This document shows positions 17,171 through 24,589 of a stretch of DNA of 64,000 nt, in pieces. Position numbers and translations under genes: made by a program. Below the pieces are notes generated by a model. That model was not told where the DNA came from, did no database searches, and was given only the letters and a program-made list of their open reading frames with translations. The first letter of the stretch is position 1, and each line of letters starts with the position of its first letter. The stretch spans positions 1-64,000 of the forward strand of contig DAOOGN010000002.1 of NCBI GenBank assembly GCA_035415725.1, in the 5' to 3' direction. Source of the DNA: DSWT01 sp035415725 (GTDB lineage: Bacteria > Chloroflexota > Anaerolineae > B4-G1 > SLSP01).

Positions 17171-18729
17171 TTTGACTTCTCCAGCAGCTTCAGCGTCTCA
17201 TAGTACAGCTCGCAGATTGTCACCCGACCGTAGCTCAGGTCGTAGACGTCATCTTGCAGGGAGCGGTACTTGTCGGTCCAGGTCTGGTTATCCAGATAAA
17301 CGCACGGGCGCATGGTGTGCGGGGCCGGGAAAATGATGACGAGGTTTCGGCCGTTTTCCAGGTTGAATTCAAAACGATCTTCGGCGTTGTTGAGATTGCG
17401 GAAGACGTGGGGCAGGTGCGCTTCCAGTTCTTGTGCTTCCCATTGCAGGCGTTGTTTATGCGCGAGGCCATCGGGGATTTTGGGGCATTCCGGTTTTTTG
17501 ATTTCCTGATCCTTAGTCCCCATCTCTTCTTTTACTGCCTCGGCCATTAATGCCGGCAAACTCCCTTCCTGCTTCAGCACGCGCGCCTCGGCCTGGGTTG
17601 CGCCGTAAAGTTGTTGCGGCGGGATGCCGGTCGCCAGCAGCGCTTCCACCATGCGCGACGCTGCCCGCGAGCGGAACTCTAACGCGGCCTGATTTCCCTC
17701 GTACTCGTGCATCAACTGCACCAGGTGATCGTCCATCTGCGAGAGGCTGACGGCAATTTGCTGGCGATCCTGCGCCAGTTGCAGCCGCTCAAAGGATTGT
17801 GCCATGCTTTGATCCAGTTCTTTGCTACCCTCGATCTCTTCGATGTGGACGCCGGCGACATTCAAGCCCAGGTCGGCTTGATCTAGATAGCTTTTCACGC
17901 GCTGCCCCAATTGATTGCCGGTGGTCGCCAGCAATACATCCTCATACTTCTGGAACGGCAATATCTCCCGCGCGGCGGTCAGTACGATGTTCTTGACCAC
18001 GCGCATCGGTTCGCGCACCTGCACGAACTGTTCTACGCGCTCGCGGTCAATTTCCAACTGCACCCACACGCGATAACCGACTTTGATCCACGAGCGTTTG
18101 CGGAAGTCGCCTTCATCCTCGCCCATCACCGGAATGCCGGCGACTTCGACGGTGGTATTTTCCAGCCGGTAGGGTATCGAAATGACATTGATCGGCGGCG
18201 CGCCCTGCACGTTGAGCTTCCAGAATATCTTGCGGTTGTGCCCCGCCATTTGTGCGTCATAAATGAAGTTGTCGTTAAAGCCCACATCGGCCAGATAGAG
18301 CCGGTTGGAAGCCATATCCAGTCGCCGTTTGTGAATCATCCCCAGGCTGAACAGCAGCGTGAAGATGTCTGGGTGCATGTGGGTTTGTTCGGCGCGGAAC
18401 CCTTCCGTCTCGCGGACGTGCTGCGTGGTCGCCCCTTTGCGCTCGAGTTCTTCCCCAAGCATCTCTTCCCAGCGGTGGGGAATCCAAAGCTGCGCGAACC
18501 CGCGCCCAATCAGGAAGCCGGCCACCGTCCCCAACAATGCGCCGATCAAATACCCATACCAGGGAGCTTGCGTCGCCAGCGCGATCCCCAATCCAACAAT
18601 GGCGCCAATAACGCTGGTGACGCTGAGAATCCCCCGGAACTCATGGATCCCCTGATCCTCATACTTATTGAGCCCTCGCGCCCAACGACGGCCATGCGTG
18701 ATGTAATGGACGTCAGAAACTTTATTCAT
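17167..18729 (-). CDS. Membrane SPFH/Band 7-like scaffold protein
   Basis: 520 residues. Two transmembrane helices near the N-terminus (about 35-52 and 57-75) are followed by a region of about 200 residues whose pattern resembles an SPFH/prohibitin domain (VWVQLEIDRERVEQFVQVRE, VVKNIVLTAAREILPFQKYE, GLNVAGVHIEEIEGSKELDQ). A coiled coil comes next (LDQSMAQSFERLQLAQDRQQ onward). The last 100 residues (LQWEAQELEAHLPHVFRNL, NLVIIFPAPHTM) loosely resemble an RWD/E2-like fold without an obvious catalytic Cys. SPFH proteins form ring scaffolds and often pair with HerA-type ATPases, and here the ATPase gene overlaps it. ATG at 18729 has GAGGAGG. The SPFH call is pattern-based. Confidence 0.7.
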   Translation of the reverse strand: MNKVSDVHYITHGRRWARGLNKYEDQGIHEFRGILSVTSVIGAIVGLGIALATQAPWYGYLIGALLGTVAGFLIGRGFAQLWIPHRWEEMLGEELERKGATTQHVRETEGFRAEQTHMHPDIFTLLFSLGMIHKRRLDMASNRLYLADVGFNDNFIYDAQMAGHNRKIFWKLNVQGAPPINVISIPYRLENTTVEVAGIPVMGEDEGDFRKRSWIKVGYRVWVQLEIDRERVEQFVQVREPMRVVKNIVLTAAREILPFQKYEDVLLATTGNQLGQRVKSYLDQADLGLNVAGVHIEEIEGSKELDQSMAQSFERLQLAQDRQQIAVSLSQMDDHLVQLMHEYEGNQAALEFRSRAASRMVEALLATGIPPQQLYGATQAEARVLKQEGSLPALMAEAVKEEMGTKDQEIKKPECPKIPDGLAHKQRLQWEAQELEAHLPHVFRNLNNAEDRFEFNLENGRNLVIIFPAPHTMRPCVYLDNQTWTDKYRSLQDDVYDLSYGRVTICELYYETLKLLEKSK

Positions 18730-18813
18730 CTTAGTGACCTCCTCAAAAATAGAGTTTGTAGACGCAGAATCCCTTCCGCGTGTCTGCCATTGCCCGCGAC
18801 AGGGATGTCGCGC

Positions 18814-19554
18814 CTACTTGCAATCCGTCCCCGGCTGCGTGATGACTTCCACTTCTTCAAACGCCAACGTGCTGAGCAACCGCGCAAACTCCACCTCGGC
18901 GTTTTGATTGGCTTTGCCCAGGATGTCTTGGGCGCACGCCTGCTCCATAATCAACACCATTGCGTTCTGCTGCGCCGTATTGACTGTGTTGGGGTCCAAT
19001 TCGCCCAACCAGGGTGTGTCCAGGTCGTAAATGCCGGACTGATCCGCATCCAGCCCTTTGCTCAAAATTTGCGGCGGCGGCAAGGTGAGAATGACCTTCC
19101 TCCCCTGGATGGTGATGCTATCTTCCGTAATCCTGGTCAGATCAAAGCCCGCGCGCACCTCGCCGTGACCCTTGTAAATCAACTGCGTAGGCTTGTTGGG
19201 GATGACGAACAGAATCGGGTCATTCTCTTGATCCACTTTCGTGACCACTTCGGTTTCGACAATCGCCGTGGTCAACTCGCTGGCGGAGCGCACCTGCACC
19301 ATCACTTGCAGCGGCGTGATCTTGGGCGGCGGGTTGACGATGTTGTTGACGAGCGCAAGTAGTTTCTCGCTCTGCGAACACAGCCCAAAGCCCGCCGCGA
19401 CAACGATGAGCGTGAGCACAATCGCACCGCCCCAGCGCAGGTAAGGCGTGACATCCGTGGACGTAGAACGCCCCGTGGGCGCACCGCGCGGGGATGCGGG
19501 CCGCGCCGGTCTGGGCGGCGGGCGGCGGGTGGGGGGACGGGATGGTTGGGGCAT
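18814..19554 (-). CDS. DUF4230 family membrane-anchored protein
   Basis: 246 residues. A Pro/Arg-rich cytoplasmic N-terminus of about 40 residues is followed by one transmembrane helix (about 41-59, WGGAIVLTLIVVAAGFGL) and a DUF4230-type ectodomain. That domain shows ASELTTAIVETEVVTKV, LIYKGHGEVRAGFDLTRI, the ITIQGRKVILTLPPPQIL hairpin and a helical end (CAQDILGKANQNAEVEFARL). DUF4230 has no assigned biochemical function. ATG at 19554 has AGGAGG. It precedes the SPFH-like and ATPase genes, so it may be an envelope component of the same complex. Confidence 0.85.
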   Translation of the reverse strand: MPQPSRPPTRRPPPRPARPASPRGAPTGRSTSTDVTPYLRWGGAIVLTLIVVAAGFGLCSQSEKLLALVNNIVNPPPKITPLQVMVQVRSASELTTAIVETEVVTKVDQENDPILFVIPNKPTQLIYKGHGEVRAGFDLTRITEDSITIQGRKVILTLPPPQILSKGLDADQSGIYDLDTPWLGELDPNTVNTAQQNAMVLIMEQACAQDILGKANQNAEVEFARLLSTLAFEEVEVITQPGTDCK

Positions 19555-19608
19555 GGAAACCTCCTATAAGAACACGAATTACGAATAGCGAATAGCAAAA
19601 TTCCTGAA

Positions 19609-19643
19609 AACTCTGCGCTCTCTGCGTCTCTGCGGTGAAAATC
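19609..19643. repeat. ctctgcgtctctgcggtg-type intergenic repeat
   Basis: An intergenic element reading aactctgcgctctctgcg then tctctgcggtgaaaatc. The same words recur between genes at 11740-11772 and, in palindromic form, at 23572-23635, while coding DNA does not show them. It probably belongs to a dispersed intergenic repeat family. Confidence 0.5.
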
Positions 19644-19647
19644 TCCT

Positions 19648-20076
19648 CTAAGAGCGGCGCGGCGGCGGTTTGGGCCGGCCTGAACTGCTTGACGGCCGGC
19701 TTGACGGTATCGCCGGGCGACTGCCGCGCGTGCTATCCGGGATAGCCGGGCGGCGACTTTCCGGGGCGCGGATCGCGGGTTTGGATGGCGCAGCGGGGCG
19801 CGGCGTTGACTGGGGAAGTTCTTTCCGACTGGCCCTGGGCGTGAACAGCTTTTTGATGCCGCCTTCCTGCGTCGGATCCGTGCGTGAGGGCAATGCCCAT
19901 GCGATGAAGAGCATCAGCGGGCCGAACAACGCAATGAGAGCCAGCACGCCGCCATACAACACACCCAGACACCCGAACATCTCCATTGTGTACCCCTTGA
20001 GCATCAACCAGCCTGCCCCGATGAAGCCGGAGATGACCCAGGCAAGCAAGAGAATGATAAACAGGGCTTCGTCCAT
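19648..20076 (-). CDS. Two-helix membrane protein with Pro/Arg-rich C-terminal tail
   Basis: 142 residues: two hydrophobic helices (about 4-26 and 33-62), then a disordered basic tail of about 75 residues rich in Pro, Arg and Ser, ending GRPKPPPRRS. No family is recognised. The tail resembles those of several other proteins in the cluster (genes at 28918, 30427, 31437, 31778, 32465 and 53025), which suggests a shared cytoplasmic docking function. The start codon shares one base with the stop of the upstream zincin gene (TAATG), so the two are translationally coupled. Confidence 0.8.
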   Translation of the reverse strand: MDEALFIILLLAWVISGFIGAGWLMLKGYTMEMFGCLGVLYGGVLALIALFGPLMLFIAWALPSRTDPTQEGGIKKLFTPRASRKELPQSTPRPAAPSKPAIRAPESRRPAIPDSTRGSRPAIPSSRPSSSSGRPKPPPRRS

Positions 20077-21032
20077 TAGCGGTTTAGCTCCATTCTACGT
20101 CGGTATTGCCACTCCAAATTCTCGCGCACACCAGCCCATCCGACTTTCTGCACTTCATTTTCCAGGAAAGTATAGTTGGCGTGCAACTGCGGCCAAGCTT
20201 CTCCCAGGCCCCTTTGCATTTCCGGCGCACGGTAGTTTAACTCGTAATCATCTTTGATGGTTTGCCAGGCATCATATTGCGCCTGATAAGCTTTTAGTTC
20301 CTTATCCACGTATGCCTGCAAGGATGCTTCATCTGTGGGATCGCCGCTCTGATATTCGGCGTGAACGCGCTCGTGAGCCAGAAGAGGCTCCAGTAACTTG
20401 GGTTCGGTTTCAGCAATATCCTTATACCGTTGATCCAAGAGAATTGTACCTTTATCATATTGGGCGTCGGTATCCCACCTCAGGCGGGCGAAGTCGGTTT
20501 TGCTCTCCATCCGCCCACGATATTCTCGTTCCAACTGTGTGCGGTAGTTATCCCATCCCGCCTCTTCGATCCGGTTCATCTTGAACTCATACCGCCCCAC
20601 CAATTCCCTCCCGGCGGAATCAAGCACGGCGCGACCTTCGGGCGATGTGTATTGCTCCTTGATTCCTTGCCAGGCATCATATTCTGCCCGATACGCGGCC
20701 ATTTCTTCGTCCACGTAAGCCTGTAATGAGGCTTCGTCGGTTGGATCGTCGCCCTGATAGGTGGCATGGACGCGCTCGTGCGCCAGCACAGGCTCCAGCA
20801 AATCCGGTTCTTGCTCCATCACGCTGCGGTAGTCCTCGGCGATCTGTATAGTATGGGTATCTTTGTCATATTGGGCGTCGGTATCCCACCCCAGGCGGGC
20901 GAAGTCAGTTTTGGGGTCCTCTCGCTCCATCATCTCGGTCAATTTTGCGACGTTGTCTTTGGCCTTGCCGGTCTTGTCACTGCTAGAAAGCGGATTCAAT
21001 TTGTCGGTCGGGCGTTGTTGATCACCGGACAT
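20076..21032 (-). CDS. Putative effector: shared N-terminal motif plus duplicated HERVH zincin domain
   Basis: 318 residues. Residues 23-36 (KAKDNVAKLTEMME) match the motif found at the same place in three other proteins upstream. Two tandem copies of a domain of about 135 residues follow, each starting with KTDFARL-W-DTDAQYDK and carrying LLAHERVHA-like zinc-binding HExxH (His85/Glu86/His89 and His220/Glu221/His224). Each continues DDPTDEASLQAYVD-E and an AY..EYDAW helix that may give a third ligand. This suggests a metallopeptidase, although the active-site geometry is unproven. There is no signal peptide, so export would need a dedicated route. ATG at 21032 has AGGAGG. Confidence 0.8.
   Translation of the reverse strand: MSGDQQRPTDKLNPLSSSDKTGKAKDNVAKLTEMMEREDPKTDFARLGWDTDAQYDKDTHTIQIAEDYRSVMEQEPDLLEPVLAHERVHATYQGDDPTDEASLQAYVDEEMAAYRAEYDAWQGIKEQYTSPEGRAVLDSAGRELVGRYEFKMNRIEEAGWDNYRTQLEREYRGRMESKTDFARLRWDTDAQYDKGTILLDQRYKDIAETEPKLLEPLLAHERVHAEYQSGDPTDEASLQAYVDKELKAYQAQYDAWQTIKDDYELNYRAPEMQRGLGEAWPQLHANYTFLENEVQKVGWAGVRENLEWQYRRRMELNR
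20455..20502. repeat. Internal direct repeat, copy in second zincin domain
   Basis: 48 bp that match 20866-20913 in 46 positions. They encode the KTDFARL...DTDAQYDK segment of the second domain of the duplicated zincin gene. The near-identity at DNA level indicates recent duplication or gene conversion of this segment. Confidence 0.85.
20866..20913. repeat. Internal direct repeat, copy in first zincin domain
   Basis: Partner of the repeat at 20455-20502 (46 of 48 bases identical), encoding the matching segment of the first zincin domain. The rest of the two domains is clearly more diverged at DNA level. Confidence 0.85.
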
Positions 21033-21059
21033 TATTCACCTCCTATTCGTTGCCTGGGA

Positions 21060-21236
21060 TTAGCGTTTGCGCCTGGTCATCCGATTCCCCACAGTCATGA
21101 GGACGATTGCCACAATGGACACGATAAGGCTTTCGCCGGAAGCCTGCCCGGTAAACAAGGCGATGCCCATCGCGATCCCCATAACAGCACCGACCAACAA
21201 AATGACATAACCAATGAACTTGAGCGTTTTTCTCAT
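21060..21236 (-). CDS. Small two-helix membrane protein (58 aa)
   Basis: An open frame of 58 codons between the beta-propeller gene and the zincin gene. It translates to MRKTLKFIGYVILLVGAV, a short loop with GQASGES, a second hydrophobic helix (LIVSIVAIVLMTVG) and the basic end NRMTRRKR. The pattern of two helices with positive ends, and AGAGGTG 5-6 nt before the ATG, support a real membrane microprotein. It fills what would otherwise be a 280-bp gap. No family is recognised. Confidence 0.7.
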   Translation of the reverse strand: MRKTLKFIGYVILLVGAVMGIAMGIALFTGQASGESLIVSIVAIVLMTVGNRMTRRKR

Positions 21237-21315
21237 AGAAACACCTCTTTCAAGACGAATAACTCCAAATAATTTAGTACGGAGTTTTTATCACAGTGGC
21301 GTATATCGGCTCACC

Positions 21316-23178
21316 TCAAAAATCGGGTAACGTATAAGGATAATTAGGTGTAAGCGGAACAGTTTGCTCGCCAATGAGTTTCACATTGCTACCATCGAGA
21401 TCAACCACATAGGTTGCATAAGAGATCATCTTACCTGCCTCATAGTCAACCTCTGCAACCCCATATACTATTTTGCTGCCGTCAGATGAGAAAATGGGGA
21501 AAGCAATCATGCTTCCTTCAGGGCGCTCAAGATCTAGCTCATACCATTCCATAGTATCTATATTCAGCACCCACAATTTATATGTATCCCAATCAACGCC
21601 CCACTCATCTTCTTCATCAATGCTAAATTCAGGGCATAAAACGTGGATTTTATCTGGCGATAATGCGAATCCGGATATCTCACTATACCACTCGATTGTG
21701 CAGGGTGTAGTATATTCTTGTCCTGAACGCAGGTCCATGATAGGGAAAGAGAAAGATTCCTCATCACCCCATACACCGCGAGCGAGTAAGATATGCTCTT
21801 CATCTACAAAGAACATAAATGCTTGCGCATCCTGTGTCACGAGGCGAGGATCGCTACCATCCTCATTTGCAATATAAATATCGGGTGGCAGTTCTTCATC
21901 CTCCGCACCTTTAGAAGCCATAACGATAATTTTGTCAGCATCAGGGTATTGTAGGTAGTTAGAAAAAAGATCGCCAGCCATTGCATCATAATCACGATAT
22001 CCTGGCAAATATACACTACGTTCACCGGTTTGGCTGTTCATAAGGTAGAATTTGTTTTCTTCTTCAAAAAGTAAGTGTGTGTTATCTGGGAGCAAATCTG
22101 CCCAGCTTTCCCCGCTAATATCAAGCGTAGACCACGAGGCAGTAGCAATTTGGTAAATCTTGTAGCCTGGTTCTATGTAATACCTGTCGCGTATCCCTAG
22201 GCTGGTATGGCTATGAAAAAGCAGGTTTTGTCCATCTGGAAAGAATGTAAGATTAGCATTGCTATATCTTCCAAGCGGCATCCATTGCCCGGTTTCTATG
22301 CTCACCAGACTCCACTCGTCAGACTCATACCAGCCTTCTGACGTTTCATAACCCTTTACCAATAAAGCCCATTGGTTATCACTTGAAATTCCGTTGACTT
22401 GATACCCTTGCGAATCAACTATCAAGCCATTCCGATGGTTGTATAGGATGTAAGAATCGTCATAGTTAGGATCATTATTAATTCTAAAACACACAAGCCA
22501 GCCATCATTTGAAAACTCAAAATTGTCCAAATAGATGTCGGAAGAGGGAGCAGTATAAATTTTGTGTGCCTCACTTCCATCAGCATTGGCCGCATAAACC
22601 GTTTTTGTTTTAGCCTCCTCAATTTCAAACCACAACCATTGTCCGTTTGGAGCAAATTGACCATCAAGATATTGGGGCGTGTGCATCAACAGTTTACGAT
22701 TATTACCATTCGTATCTGCCACGAATATATCCCAGCTTCCTTCTACATAATCGCCGGTAGCGGGATGACCAGTAGCAAAATCACCGCTGGCAAAAAGAAT
22801 ATATCCGCTGGCCGGGGTCTCGGTTGGCGTCGCAGTGGGTGCATCCGTTGCCAGTGCGGCGGCGGTCGGGGACGCCTGGGTAGCAAGCGTGGCGGTCGCG
22901 CCGACTGGTGTGCTTTGGGCAACCGGCGGCGTTTGCGCTCCGGTAAGTTTTTGATAAACGGTCCACCCGCCGACGCCACAAACGCCTAACAATACCAAAA
23001 CCGCCATCACGCCGCCCACCCAGAGCAACCCACGGTTGCGCGCGGGGCGCGATTTCTGCCCGGTGGCGGACACTCTGGGCTGCGGTAACGGCTGGCCGCA
23101 ATTGTTGCAGAACTTTGCCCCACTTTGATTGACCGCGCCACATCTTGCGCAACGGATAGCCGGTTTGGGCTGGTTCAT
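21316..23178 (-). CDS. Zinc-ribbon, membrane-anchored beta-propeller protein
   Basis: 620 residues. A cytoplasmic zinc ribbon (C10-x2-C13, C24-x2-C27) and a basic stretch precede one transmembrane helix (about 48-70). An Ala/Thr/Pro linker leads to an ectodomain of about 480 residues with TolB/WD40-like blades: WDIFVADTNGNNRKLLMHTP, VYAANADGSEAHKIYTA, PDIYIANEDGSDPRLVTQD and TYVVDLDGSNVKLIGEQT each end a blade. Such propellers bind partners or glycans. ATG at 23178 has AAGGAG. The zinc ribbon facing the cytoplasm suggests coupling to an internal component. The ectodomain part is more AT-rich than the N-terminal part. Confidence 0.85.
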   Translation of the reverse strand: MNQPKPAIRCARCGAVNQSGAKFCNNCGQPLPQPRVSATGQKSRPARNRGLLWVGGVMAVLVLLGVCGVGGWTVYQKLTGAQTPPVAQSTPVGATATLATQASPTAAALATDAPTATPTETPASGYILFASGDFATGHPATGDYVEGSWDIFVADTNGNNRKLLMHTPQYLDGQFAPNGQWLWFEIEEAKTKTVYAANADGSEAHKIYTAPSSDIYLDNFEFSNDGWLVCFRINNDPNYDDSYILYNHRNGLIVDSQGYQVNGISSDNQWALLVKGYETSEGWYESDEWSLVSIETGQWMPLGRYSNANLTFFPDGQNLLFHSHTSLGIRDRYYIEPGYKIYQIATASWSTLDISGESWADLLPDNTHLLFEEENKFYLMNSQTGERSVYLPGYRDYDAMAGDLFSNYLQYPDADKIIVMASKGAEDEELPPDIYIANEDGSDPRLVTQDAQAFMFFVDEEHILLARGVWGDEESFSFPIMDLRSGQEYTTPCTIEWYSEISGFALSPDKIHVLCPEFSIDEEDEWGVDWDTYKLWVLNIDTMEWYELDLERPEGSMIAFPIFSSDGSKIVYGVAEVDYEAGKMISYATYVVDLDGSNVKLIGEQTVPLTPNYPYTLPDF

Positions 23179-23196
23179 AGCATCATCTCCTTGCCC

Positions 23197-23541
23197 TTAC
23201 TTTCTCTCGAAACTCCAGGCGCGGTCGGGGCAGGTCAAAATGAGTAGACCTCCCGATTTCTCCACCTCACATTCGCCGCGCGGCCCGCCTAAAACGCCGG
23301 GGTCCCAAGTGATAGCAATGTGGTCTTTGTCTATCACCTGGTACTGTCCCGTCACAGTGTCAATGCCAATCCCACGGATATCGCCATCGCGCTCAAATAC
23401 CCAAGTTGTACAGCCAAATAAGGCACAACTTTCCCAGGTGCCGACGACTTTATTCTTTGGTCCGCCCAGGCTCAACACCATCATCAACAACGCGACGCCT
23501 AAAATCACGGCTCCGATTACATACAACTTGATGTTCTTCAC
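23197..23541 (-). CDS. Small membrane-anchored lipocalin-like protein
   Basis: 114 residues with an N-terminal transmembrane anchor (about 5-25, LYVIGAVILGVALLMMVLSL) and a compact beta-rich ectodomain. The domain contains VVGTWESCALFGCTTWVFER, GQYQVIDKDHIAITWDP and LLILTCPDRAWSFERK, resembling small lipocalin-like 'GTW' domains. Cysteines at ESCALFGC, GECEV and LTCP could form disulfides. The start is GTG with AGGAGG 6 nt upstream. It lies between two exported-protein genes of the cluster. Function unknown. Confidence 0.7.
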   Translation of the reverse strand: MKNIKLYVIGAVILGVALLMMVLSLGGPKNKVVGTWESCALFGCTTWVFERDGDIRGIGIDTVTGQYQVIDKDHIAITWDPGVLGGPRGECEVEKSGGLLILTCPDRAWSFERK

Positions 23542-23571
23542 CCTTATCCTCCTGAACTATAGGTTTGTTTT

Positions 23572-23629
23572 CACCGCCGAGGCGCAGAGACCGCAGAAAT
23601 CTCTTCGCGACCTCTGCGCCTCGGCGGTG
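23572..23629. repeat. Perfect 18-bp inverted repeat
   Basis: Positions 23572-23589 and 23612-23629 are perfect inverted copies (cgccgaggcgcagag core) around a 22-nt loop that itself contains ctcttcgcgac. It lies between the C39-like gene and the lipocalin-like gene. It can form a strong hairpin in RNA and shares the ctctgcg...cggtg words with the elements at 11729 and 19609. Confidence 0.85.
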
Positions 23630-23637
23630 CGAAATTC

Positions 23638-24534
23638 TCACGTCGGGCGCACCGTCATGATCCACCGCCCCAGCGTGCCCCATGAAGCGTTGAACGTATT
23701 CCAACTATACGTACGCGATTCGCCCGTCCACGGGTCGTTGATGCGCACTTCGTTGTTCTCTGAGATGCCGGTAACAACGACGGAATGGTTGTGTTCTGTC
23801 ATATTTGTACTCATCCCTAATTTCACGGCGGCAACCACCGGGCCTTTGGCGACTTCCTGTTTCAAAGTTTCAAGGTTTGCGTTGGAATAGTCTTTCGCCT
23901 CATAGCCGAGCGCTGCTAACTCATCGTGAATATTGGTCACACTCATTCCCCTGCCCTCAAAAATCCCTTGCTCAACGTTCTTATCCAAAAGCTCCTGCGC
24001 TGAACTTGTCTGGTTGTCTGGGTCTTGCTGATGCCAGTATTCTGTGACCATACTCACAGCGGTGGGCGCGCAGCCAAAGTCGGTTTCCCGACCGTCGTAG
24101 GTCAAATCTTGCTGGCTTATTGCAGGGACATTGTGCCACCAGGAACGCTCGGTAAACTCTACCTGTGAAGTCACAAACGGCATTTTGCGTATCTCGACAG
24201 GGTCTTTCTGTTCTTGCTCCACGACCGGTTGACGATTATCCAGCATTTCCACGACGGAAACGGTTTCGGTCGGCGGCGTCACATCGCCGGCTTTCTCCGG
24301 GTGCATCATACCGGTGATGCCCATCACGCCGGCGATGGCGGCAGCGGCAATCATGGTCTTGGCGCCGGTGGATTGGAGCTTTTCGGCGGTTTCGTCAGAA
24401 TGAGTAGCAGGAGTTTCTTCAGCTTCCAGCATGGCGGAAAGCTGTCCAACATTTGTCTTGGCTTTGTTGTGATCTGCACTGGCGGGTTTAGAAATCTGGT
24501 CAGATGCAGATTTGTAGTCGTTTTCCATCGTCAT
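23638..24534 (-). CDS. Putative effector: shared N-terminal motif plus C39-like cysteine peptidase
   Basis: 298 residues. Residues 24-37 (KAKTNVGQLSAMLE) match the motif shared with the neighbouring putative effectors. A short hydrophobic Ala-rich stretch follows (about 58-76, MIAAAAIAGVMGITGMM). From about residue 130 there is a papain-like C39_2 domain with the catalytic triad visible: Cys155 in TDFGCAPTAVSM, His250 in EHNHSVVVTG, and Asp267 in INDPWTG. C39-like domains cleave peptides or act as toxins and processing peptidases. ATG at 24534 has AAGGAAG; an ATG two codons later is possible. No Sec signal is seen. Confidence 0.87.
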   Translation of the reverse strand: MTMENDYKSASDQISKPASADHNKAKTNVGQLSAMLEAEETPATHSDETAEKLQSTGAKTMIAAAAIAGVMGITGMMHPEKAGDVTPPTETVSVVEMLDNRQPVVEQEQKDPVEIRKMPFVTSQVEFTERSWWHNVPAISQQDLTYDGRETDFGCAPTAVSMVTEYWHQQDPDNQTSSAQELLDKNVEQGIFEGRGMSVTNIHDELAALGYEAKDYSNANLETLKQEVAKGPVVAAVKLGMSTNMTEHNHSVVVTGISENNEVRINDPWTGESRTYSWNTFNASWGTLGRWIMTVRPT

Positions 24535-24589
24535 AGCTTCCTTTAAGACAAAAAAACACGTTACATTCTACGAGATGTTTTGAATAGGA

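Noticed and set aside
17911..19362. Long plus-strand open frame (483 codons) opposite the SPFH and DUF4230 genes
   Set aside because: It lies antisense to two well-supported genes, has an Arg/His/Gln-rich composition typical of a shadow frame in GC-rich DNA, and shows no recognisable domain.
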